DNA of 64,000 bases from Nostoc sphaeroides. GTDB taxonomy: Bacteria; Cyanobacteriota; Cyanobacteriia; Cyanobacteriales; Nostocaceae. Each line of letters begins with the position of its first letter. The stretch's first letter is position 1. The notes beneath the pieces are model-generated. The model ran no database searches. It was given only the letters and a program-made list of their open reading frames with translations, and was not told where the DNA came from. Location: the NCBI RefSeq assembly GCF_003443655.1, contig NZ_CP031941.1:4648501-4712500 (forward strand), in the 5' to 3' direction. Made by a program: the position numbers and the translations under genes. Of the stretch, positions 45,001 through 52,302 are shown piece after piece.

Positions 45001-45079
45001 AGGACTAAAAGAAAATAATTGTTGATTCGTCATACATCTAATATTTGTCTTTGCTGATGCATTTAATTAATATTAGATG

Positions 45080-45346
45080 CAGGGTAAGCGCATCTAATTT
45101 TGTAGCTCTTGATACAGACAAAAAGGCTAAAACTCTATCTGAATATCAATTTTCTATTCAAAATAGGACGAATTGTCGTAAATGATTGAAAAAACATGGT
45201 TCAAATAGTTTTTTATGTTTTTAACCACATAAAGCCGAAAATGTCAATCCCACTGCTTGGCTCAGTATAGTAATTTTGAACTTATTTGTGCTTTGGGTGA
45301 ACCCCAAAACTACCGTGTCAATAGGGTTTGAGATGCGCTTACCCTG
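45080..45346. mobile_element. 267-bp non-autonomous ISAs1-type element (MITE) with target duplication
   Basis: Perfect 16-bp inverted ends CAGGGTAAGCGCATCT, flanked by the 10-bp direct repeat ATATTAGATG (45070-45079 and 45347-45356). No coding sequence inside. The ends differ from those of the IS at 12735-14147 (CAGGGCAAACGCATC) at only two positions of 15, and the duplication length is the same, so it was probably moved by an ISAs1 transposase. Confidence 0.9.
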
Positions 45347-45525
45347 ATATTAGATGCAATCCTTATCAACCGCCTTATATCCCGCCACTGATTCCGAGTA
45401 CAGAATTCAGTGGGGGACTTACGGCGTAATAGTTAAAAATGCTTTTTTGGTTTCGTATATGTTCTATACGTGATTAATCACGCGTATCTAACAGAAGTTA
45501 TAGTCGCTATCAGCGCTATTCAATC

Positions 45526-45900
45526 TTAGTACACTAAGTTTCCAGTACCGCGCAACTGACGCAAAGAATTTATACAGAATGGACAGTCACATTTAAATAA
45601 ATTAATTGCAGCTTCACTTTCCTCCTCAGTAAAGTCCAACATGGCAATATTCTCATCTGATACTGATGTGGCAATAGTTGAGGAACGTGTAGACGTATAT
45701 GGTTGTTTTCTCTCTGAATCTCGAATGCATACAAAATCTGTTCCACCATGTGGGTTGGTGATACAGGTACGACCATCTTTTGTGTGCATTAATCGTTGAG
45801 TAATACTAGCATGGGCAGGATGAAATGCCACCAGCGTAGACATCATCGACATAAATATTGAGGAAGTGGAAAGCAAATTCAGAAGAATTTTTTTGTTCAT
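45526..45900 (-). CDS. Small secreted protein, unknown function
   Basis: 124 residues. Lys-rich start, hydrophobic signal segment and an AHA-type cleavage site (FHPAHASITQ), then HTKDGRTCITNPHGGTDFVC with two Cys, and a C-terminal CDCPFCINSLRQL with three more. The Cys and the CxC/CPFC pattern suggest disulphides or a metal site in the periplasm. No family known to me. Confidence 0.6.
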   Translation of the reverse strand: MNKKILLNLLSTSSIFMSMMSTLVAFHPAHASITQRLMHTKDGRTCITNPHGGTDFVCIRDSERKQPYTSTRSSTIATSVSDENIAMLDFTEEESEAAINLFKCDCPFCINSLRQLRGTGNLVY

Positions 45901-46087
45901 AGATTTACTTGAGAAAATTGTCTACTAGTTTAGGGTATTCGATTCACTTTCAAACTTCAAGTGGATTTCCCCTAAGAATAGCTAGCCTGACACTTGTTAC
46001 CTAAGAATGTTCCCTATCACCCAGTTTGATCGCAAATTAGCTGCTACAGCAGAATTCAGAAGTCAAACAGGCTTGATATCTGGCTTT

Positions 46088-46224
46088 AGGGAACTCCAAA
46101 AAATAAATTATTCCACATTAAAGTCGTTGACTGTTGACTGTTGACTGTTGACTGAAAACTCGTGAACCGTCAACGGTCAACGGTGAACAATAGCAATGGA
46201 ATATTTTTTTACTTGGAAGTCCCT
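46088..46224. repeat. Hairpin element family, copy f (4 heptads)
   Basis: 137 bp, four GTTGACT heptads; ends AGGGAACTCC / GGAAGTCCCT. Flanked by T-rich sequence. Confidence 0.85.
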
Positions 46225-46571
46225 TAAAACCTAAGTTGTGTACTTCAGTAAATTTAAATCCGCTCTATTATCCCTAAGATGGTGATTGTTAGCTTGATGT
46301 AAGCAGTTCTTTACCTGTGTAATATTATGCAGAGCGATAAATCGCTCACTACCAACAAAAATAATATTTTACATTCAGCATTCTATACAATTAACAATCA
46401 GTATAGCTATCTTTACAATCTTAGTTTTAGCCAAAAAATAGGATAAATATTTAGCAATAGATTTGATATAGATTCTCGTTCTTAAATTATCAACTTGTAA
46501 AAAGTTCTTTTTTTTATTACATTTAGAAACAGGCTCATATATGAAGTAATTTACTAGCCTTAACAGAAAAA
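46225..46571. promoter_or_regulatory. Leader of the metal ATPase gene
   Basis: AT-rich. A GAGCGATAAATCGCTC palindrome near 46332 and a TCATATATGA palindrome near 46535, 27 bases before the gene, which could be an ArsR/SmtB-type half operator but is too short to claim. No regulator gene is adjacent. Confidence 0.3.
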
Positions 46572-48554
46572 ATGAAGCAGGAAATACATTCAGAATCTTC
46601 AGGTTGTTGCAACTGTGAACATGACCATCACGAGAATCATAATCACAATCATGATGAGAATCATAACCATGACCATAATCACGACCACGGTGGAGAATTC
46701 AATCTGAAAAATGAAGTATTGCCTTTGGTAGCGATTTTAAGTTTATATGCGCCTGGTGTAATTTTTGAAAATCAATTACACAATACATTCTACTCAATAG
46801 GGGAATATCTGCTTTTCATCCCTGCTTATTTATTAAGTGGATGGAGTGTTTTAAAAACTGCTGGGCGTAATATACTCAGAGGTAGAATATTTGATGAAAC
46901 CTTTTTGATGACAGTAGCGACATTAGGAGCGATCGCAATTCATAAATTACCCGAAGCTGTCGGAGTCATGTTATTTTATAAAATTGGGGAATTGTTTCAG
47001 GATCTTGCCGTTAGTCGTTCCCGTAATTCTATCAAAGCTTTATTAGAAGTACGTCCAGATTATGCCAATATTAAAATAAAGGGAGAATTAAAAAAAGTAT
47101 CGCCAGAAACAGTAAATATTGGAGATATTATCGTCGTCAAACCTGGGGAAAAGATTCCCTTAGATGGTGAGATTATAGATGGGAATTCCCAAGTCGATAC
47201 ATCTGCATTAACTGGAGAATCTGTACCGCGATCGGTGAGGCTATCCGAGACAGTTTTGGCTGGGATGATTAATAAAATGGGTGTTCTCAGTATTAGAGTA
47301 ACAAAACTATTTGGTGACTCTTCCATTGCCAAAATTTTAGACTTGGTGCAAAATGCCAAAAGTAAAAAAGCAGAAACAGAAAAGTTTATTACTAAATTTG
47401 CCCGATATTATACACCAATAGTAGTTTTTACATCTCTAGCAGTTGCATTATTACCTCCTTTATTGATTGCTGGCGCAACTTCTTCAGAATGGGTTTATCG
47501 CGCCTTAATTTTACTAGTTATCTCCTGTCCCTGTGGACTAGTTATCAGTATTCCATTAGGTTACTTTGGAGGTGTGGGAGGTGCGGCTAAACGCGGTATT
47601 TTGGTTAAAGGCTCTACTTTTTTAGATGCTTTAAATGCAGTCAATACAGTTGTTTTTGATAAAACTGGAACCTTAACGAAAGGGGTATTTAAAGTAGCAA
47701 AAGTAGTACCATCAAATGGCTGGAATGAACAAGAATTACTGCAATTAGCTGCAAAGGTAGAATTACACTCAAATCATCCGATCGCTCAATCTATTCGCAA
47801 GGCTTATGGTGAGAAAATTGATACATTAGATGTGAGAGATTATGAAGAAATAGCAGGCTATGGAATTAGAGCCAAGGTTGAAAATAGGGTAGTGATAGCG
47901 GGAAGCGATCGCCTATTACATAAAGAGAATATTGCTCATGATAATTGCCAGTTAGAGGGAACAGTTATTCATCTAGCAGTGGATAATATTTATGCTGGGT
48001 ATATTGTCATTGCTGATGAACTTAAAGAAGATGCGAGACTTGCTATTAAAGCACTCAAGGGAATGGGTGTAAAGAGAACAGTAATGTTGACAGGAGATAA
48101 TGAAGCGATCGCATCCCGAATTGCTGAACAGCTAGGCATAGATGCTTACGAAGCAGAGTTATTACCAGAAGAAAAAGTCAATGCCGTTGAAAAGTTACTC
48201 AGCACCGTTGGTAAGCATAGTAAAGTTGCCTTTGTTGGGGATGGCATTAATGATGCGCCAGTGATTGCTAGAGCAGATGTTGGTATCGCAATGGGTGGAT
48301 TAGGCTCAGATGCGGCGATCGAAACTGCCGATATTGTGATTATGACAGATGCACCCTCAAAAGTGGCAGAAGCAATACAAATCGCCAGAAAAACAAGGCA
48401 GATTGTTTGGCAAAATATTGGGCTTGCTTTATTCATTAAAGGTGTATTCATTGGATTGGGTATTTTAGGTATAGCGACAATGTGGGAAGCCGTATTTGCT
48501 GATGTTGGAGTAGCAATACTAGCAATTTTCAACGCAACTAGAGTCATGAAATAA
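46572..48554 (+). CDS. P1B-type metal-exporting ATPase (Zn/Cd/Co type) with His-rich N-terminus
   Basis: 660 residues. The first 40 residues are dominated by His with Asn/Asp/Glu and one CCNC, replacing the usual ferredoxin-like metal domain. Then membrane helices, ALTGESVPRS, SCPCGLVIS (the CPC of heavy-metal pumps), FDKTGTLTKG (phosphorylated Asp), SNHPIAQS and VGDGINDAPV. The CPC with an N-terminal His stretch suits zinc/cadmium-type efflux rather than copper. The upstream gene is a small secreted protein; no SmtB/MerR gene is beside it. Confidence 0.92.
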   Translation: MKQEIHSESSGCCNCEHDHHENHNHNHDENHNHDHNHDHGGEFNLKNEVLPLVAILSLYAPGVIFENQLHNTFYSIGEYLLFIPAYLLSGWSVLKTAGRNILRGRIFDETFLMTVATLGAIAIHKLPEAVGVMLFYKIGELFQDLAVSRSRNSIKALLEVRPDYANIKIKGELKKVSPETVNIGDIIVVKPGEKIPLDGEIIDGNSQVDTSALTGESVPRSVRLSETVLAGMINKMGVLSIRVTKLFGDSSIAKILDLVQNAKSKKAETEKFITKFARYYTPIVVFTSLAVALLPPLLIAGATSSEWVYRALILLVISCPCGLVISIPLGYFGGVGGAAKRGILVKGSTFLDALNAVNTVVFDKTGTLTKGVFKVAKVVPSNGWNEQELLQLAAKVELHSNHPIAQSIRKAYGEKIDTLDVRDYEEIAGYGIRAKVENRVVIAGSDRLLHKENIAHDNCQLEGTVIHLAVDNIYAGYIVIADELKEDARLAIKALKGMGVKRTVMLTGDNEAIASRIAEQLGIDAYEAELLPEEKVNAVEKLLSTVGKHSKVAFVGDGINDAPVIARADVGIAMGGLGSDAAIETADIVIMTDAPSKVAEAIQIARKTRQIVWQNIGLALFIKGVFIGLGILGIATMWEAVFADVGVAILAIFNATRVMK

Positions 48555-48665
48555 AGTTATTGAAAAATCGGGAATCCGTAATTGGGAAATTGTAGAATTT
48601 AAAACTGAAAAGCAATAATTGAATATATCGAACACTCCCAAATCGGATTCTCCCAGAGGTAGACT

Positions 48666-49334
48666 GTGAACCCATCTATTAAAGGTATTGCTACGGTTGC
48701 GTTAGCTTTACTATTGACTAACCCAGTAGCTGCATTACCCCAGAAAACCAATCAACCAGTTACTGTTGCTAAATCGCAACCCTCAAAAGACACCTTAATT
48801 GTTCCTGGGGAAAGAGTTGGGCCGATAACACGCACAACCACCAAGCAAGATTTAGTCAAGCTGTTTGGTGCATCCCATCTCGTTGATAAAACCATTTCTG
48901 GCCCTGAAGGAATGGGTAGTTTTGCAGCTACTCAGGTAAACCTAAATCAGGGACGTTCTCTGCTAGTAGTTTGGAATGATAATACTCGTACTAAACCTCT
49001 AGATGTGCGTAACTTGGGTTCAGCTTGGAAAACCCGCGAAGGTATCGGCGTTGGAACACCCTTGAGCGAATTACGCAAGAAGTTAGGTGATTTTAAACTC
49101 TATGGATTGGCGTGGGACTACGGCGGTACTATTTTGTTGGATAGTAGCCGACTATCACGCTATCAGGGCAAACTCATCCTGCGAGTAAACGCTGATCCTA
49201 ATGCTGCACAGAAATATCCCAATGACTACCAAGCAGTGTCTGGGGATAGTACTTTTTCTTCTAGCAATACCCATTGGAAACCTCTGGGAATCAGGTTAGC
49301 AGAAATTATTGTTGCATTGAATCCAAGTCAGTGA
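48666..49334 (+). CDS. Secreted protein of unknown function
   Basis: 222 residues from a GTG preceded by AGAGG. Signal peptide (IATVALALLLTNPVAALPQ), then a domain with GERVGPITRTTTKQDLVKLF and later GVGTPLSELRKKLGDFKLYG; these two 'set-point' segments resemble each other and hint at a duplicated fold. Last 60 residues hold LRVNADPNAAQKYPND. No named family recognised. It follows the metal ATPase in the same direction, 111 bp downstream. Confidence 0.75.
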   Translation: MNPSIKGIATVALALLLTNPVAALPQKTNQPVTVAKSQPSKDTLIVPGERVGPITRTTTKQDLVKLFGASHLVDKTISGPEGMGSFAATQVNLNQGRSLLVVWNDNTRTKPLDVRNLGSAWKTREGIGVGTPLSELRKKLGDFKLYGLAWDYGGTILLDSSRLSRYQGKLILRVNADPNAAQKYPNDYQAVSGDSTFSSSNTHWKPLGIRLAEIIVALNPSQ

Positions 49335-49486
49335 TAGCCGTTTCACATTTACACGGCACTCACAAGTCTATAGATTATAAAAGGCGATCGCAACAAAAAC
49401 TAGACGCACTTCTTCTTGATGAAGAGGCAAAACTGGCACATCTTAGCAATGAACTGGATAAAATTGAGTCTGCATTGCAATCATGA
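49331..49486 (+). CDS. Small coiled-coil ORF overlapping the upstream stop (GTGA)
   Basis: 51 residues if read from the GTG that overlaps the previous stop codon by two bases (GTGA). The last 35 residues (QQKLDALLLDEEAKLAHLSN and ELDKIESAL) form a heptad-patterned helix. Could be a translationally coupled small protein or the tail of a lost gene; no family known. Confidence 0.3.
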   Translation: MIAVSHLHGTHKSIDYKRRSQQKLDALLLDEEAKLAHLSNELDKIESALQS

Positions 49487-49902
49487 GGCTATGTAAATAT
49501 ACAGTTATTTGGCTGATGAAAATCAAAATTTCCTAACTCAGAAAACAAGGAAAACATAGATCATCAGTTAATTGGTGTTTGTTTATACTATTTTAAAATT
49601 TTGTAGTGGTTATACTCATAACTTAGGTTCTACCTGGGAATTAGGAAGTGGCTTTGCCACTTCTTTTTATTTATTTGGTAGCGCAGTAAAAAATAAATTA
49701 AAAGTTAAAAGTAACTTTTTTGAACTTTTAACCTTTATTAATTGTTATACCATTTCCCAAAATACCTGCTAGACCTACATTGGTAGAGGCATATATCTGT
49801 ACACCTCTACAAACGATTAATTGTTGCAAAGATTGTTGACAATGGTATGAGATCGTGTGCGTTTAATTAGCCAGACGGAATTCTGGTGACATAGACATGA
49901 AG
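49487..49902. other. Intergenic region with terminator
   Basis: Holds GAAGTGGC-TTT-GCCACTTC followed by TTTTTAT at 49645-49670, a good intrinsic terminator for the plus strand. The rest is AT-rich without genes. Confidence 0.55.
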
Positions 49903-50991
49903 TTAGTCATTATTCATTTTATCTTGCCATCTCTCACGCTTGGGCTTGCTCTCCACATCGTGCGATCGCGCTTCTTGCCAAGTCCCCCACATTAGGGATT
50001 GCTGTTTTTCAACATGGTTAATAAACTGCATAATTGAGTGATCTGCTTTGATGGGAGTTTTCAAATCAAACTGAATTTTTTGCACAACCTTGATGTCACC
50101 CTTGAGAAAGAATTTACCTGCAATTTTAGTCAGCCATAGCACAATTCGATTGCATAACAAACCAAAGATTCCTTGACGTTTCTTAGCGATCAACAATATT
50201 TGGCCTTCAGCTTTTCCTGCTTCGTGGAGGCGAACTGCAAACATCATATGGACACGGAAGAAATCGAAGCCAAACGTTACAATACCAATGCTACCGTACC
50301 AATAGCAAATACTGTAATTTATGGCATTTTTGTAGAAAATACGGATAATCTTAATGAAAAAATGCTCGTTTTTGAGGGGTGTAGTGTTAGTGAAAATAAT
50401 CGCATTCTCGTTCAGTTCCTGTGTTTCAAAATTAATTTCTATTGGCAGTTTGTGAACTGTATTGAGGTGTTGAGCATCGATGGCGTTAATCATTACCACA
50501 TTGGGGTGACAATTCACCAAAAAATGAGAATGGATAGCAACATCACACTCTTTTTCTTCCAACTCTGGAACAAAAGGTAAGGGTTGTTGTGGTATTTCTC
50601 CAGTCCAAATCCAAATCATGCCGTATTTCTCAGCAGTAGGCCAAGTTTGTAACTTTAGGGAAGGCGGTGTATCTAAACATGGAATATCAATACACATCCC
50701 TTCAGCATCAAACTTCCAGTGGTGGAAAAAACAACGTAGTGCATTACCCTCAACTTTCCCTTCAGCAAGGTGAGCGCCCATGTGTGGACAGTAGGCATCA
50801 AAGGTAGCTACTCTTCTGTCTTTACCACGGTAAATCACTAGTTCTCTGCCCAAAATCGTGACAGGTTTTACTTCACCCACCCGCAGATTTCGAGAGGGTA
50901 TTACCCAATACCATCCCTCAATAAAATGCTTTGGATTATTGAAGTTTTTAGGTTTACGGGTTGAACTAAAAGTCTGCGAGTTGAGATTCAT
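49903..50991 (-). CDS. Rieske non-heme iron oxygenase
   Basis: 362 residues. Rieske cluster motif YCPHMGAHL (Cys68, His70) and CFFHHWKFD (Cys87, His90). The catalytic domain has NAIDAQHLNTVH, with the Asp/His arrangement of the mononuclear iron site. Oxygenases of this type hydroxylate or demethylate aromatic, sterol, carotenoid or choline-like substrates with a reductase partner; none is adjacent. Substrate unknown. It stands alone, divergent from a merR-type gene. Confidence 0.85.
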   Translation of the reverse strand: MNLNSQTFSSTRKPKNFNNPKHFIEGWYWVIPSRNLRVGEVKPVTILGRELVIYRGKDRRVATFDAYCPHMGAHLAEGKVEGNALRCFFHHWKFDAEGMCIDIPCLDTPPSLKLQTWPTAEKYGMIWIWTGEIPQQPLPFVPELEEKECDVAIHSHFLVNCHPNVVMINAIDAQHLNTVHKLPIEINFETQELNENAIIFTNTTPLKNEHFFIKIIRIFYKNAINYSICYWYGSIGIVTFGFDFFRVHMMFAVRLHEAGKAEGQILLIAKKRQGIFGLLCNRIVLWLTKIAGKFFLKGDIKVVQKIQFDLKTPIKADHSIMQFINHVEKQQSLMWGTWQEARSHDVESKPKRERWQDKMNND

Positions 50992-51457
50992 TTTTATGGT
51001 TTCACTTGAGGTGAAGCTGTTGATCTAGAAGTAACATGAGGACTAGAAAAAAACAGTTACTTTCAGTACTATGACCAACAGTTACCCAATCAATAGAGCA
51101 AATTATAGAGGCAAAATGTTGAGTGAACTTTATTACAATTGTTAAAATTAGGCTAGTTAAATATCAGATGATGTAAGTTAATATCCATTCAGGCTAAAGA
51201 TTTGAAAAATCACAACTTAGTAATATCTCTAATTATAGGAATCGTATTTGATTTTTGAAATTATCTACGTGGGCGGGGAGTGGGGAGTGGGGAGTAGGAA
51301 ATTAGGCTTTTCAATCTGTACTGAACTTTTTCAGAAATCAAATATTAGTCCTATAGATAACATAAATTACTGACACCAACATTTTGTTAAACTCTCAAAT
51401 GAGTTAATAAACTAGAAAAATATGTAATAATAATGACAATAATTGGGAAAATCTGCC
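50992..51457. other. Divergent intergenic region
   Basis: 466 bp between the Rieske gene and merR. GGGGAGT heptads at 51274-51297. AT-rich otherwise, no gene. No CueR-like dyad was found here. Confidence 0.4.
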
Positions 51458-51892
51458 GTGTTAACTCAGGATATAAAACTGCTTTTAATTGGTCAGGTAA
51501 CAGATATAAGCAAAATCCCCATCAGGACAATTCGCTATTACGAGAGTTTAGGTTTAATTAAATCATCAAGACGAACAGAAGGAGGCTTCCGCCAGTTTTC
51601 ATTGGATGTGCTGACTCGTCTAGCGTTTATTAAAAGGGCACAAAATCTTGGTCTTAGCTTAGAGGAGATTGGAAATATTCTTCAGGTTTATGACCAAGGA
51701 CAAGCTCCCTGTGGTGAAATTAAAGAAAAGCTCGAAGATAAGCTATCGCAAATTGATCACCAACTTGATCAGTTGTTAACTTTACGGTCTGAAATAAAGG
51801 CATTACTTTCAGGCTGGAAGAATATGGACGGACAGCATGAGGATACAATTTGCCCCATCATTCAAAACACTAGTACAGCAGGGCGGAATTAA
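51458..51892 (+). CDS. MerR-family metal-responsive regulator
   Basis: 144 residues from a GTG with GGGA nine bases upstream (a TTG five codons earlier is possible). Helix-turn-helix and wing: LLIGQVTDISKIPIRTIRYY-ESLGLI, then EGGFRQF. A long dimerisation helix and the C-terminal metal loop with Cys in APCGEIKEK and TICPII fit the metal-sensing MerR branch. It faces the copper ATPase genes and a MerR-type operator lies before copZ, so it is the likely copper (or related metal) sensor. Confidence 0.85.
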   Translation: MLTQDIKLLLIGQVTDISKIPIRTIRYYESLGLIKSSRRTEGGFRQFSLDVLTRLAFIKRAQNLGLSLEEIGNILQVYDQGQAPCGEIKEKLEDKLSQIDHQLDQLLTLRSEIKALLSGWKNMDGQHEDTICPIIQNTSTAGRN

Positions 51893-51927
51893 AAATTAAA
51901 AAATAAAGCAATTTCTTTGTTCCTCAT

Positions 51928-52059
51928 CTAGTAGTCTGTTTCATTAATTTTGCGGGGTTCTAAAGACGCGAAATTGTACTTCGTCCCGCTACGCTAACGC
52001 GTCTCTACAGGGTTTTGGTACCAAACTAATCAATCAGAACTTATGAGACAGACCACTAG
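51928..52059. repeat. CTAGTAGTCTGT MITE-like element
   Basis: Inverted termini CTAGTAGTCTGTTTCAT / ATGAGACAGACCACTAG. 132 bp with an internal AGACGCGAAATTG...CGCGTCTCTACAGG piece. Its right end supplies the stop codon of the small membrane-protein gene on the minus strand. Confidence 0.8.
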
Positions 52060-52283
52060 GACTCAGGACTTTTATAGAGAAGAAACCACCACAACTCTAG
52101 TCCAATCAAGGCTAAACCTGCGATCGCAACACCAACTTTCAAGCCCAAAGGTTGCTCGATGCGGTGAAATTGGCTGTTTTGCTCTGGCGAGTGGGCTGGC
52201 ATTTCTGCTAATGCTACGCCTGATGTTCCAGTGAGAAGAACTAAAGCTATCAGGCTTCCCCAAAACATTTTTTTACTGAACAT
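52056..52283 (-). CDS. Small membrane protein downstream of copA, probably truncated
   Basis: 75 residues from the ATG at 52283. A first hydrophobic segment (MFWGSLIALVLLTGTSGVAL, likely signal peptide), a short loop with FHRIEQPLGLKVG, and a second helix (GVAIAGLALIGLELWWFLL). The IEQPL...LIGLELWWFLL stretch resembles the membrane anchor that precedes the copper-binding domain in larger cyanobacterial cupredoxin-like proteins. Here the frame ends at once in KSPES and a stop contributed by a MITE, so the soluble copper domain may have been lost. That comparison is from memory. It lies 19 bases after the copA stop. Confidence 0.6.
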   Translation of the reverse strand: MFSKKMFWGSLIALVLLTGTSGVALAEMPAHSPEQNSQFHRIEQPLGLKVGVAIAGLALIGLELWWFLLYKSPES

Positions 52284-52302
52284 TTCCGAAATTATCCTGA
52301 AA

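Noticed and set aside
46535..46544. SmtB/ArsR operator before the metal ATPase
   Set aside because: Only a 10-bp TCATATATGA palindrome in an AT-rich leader; the 12-2-12 arrangement is not there.
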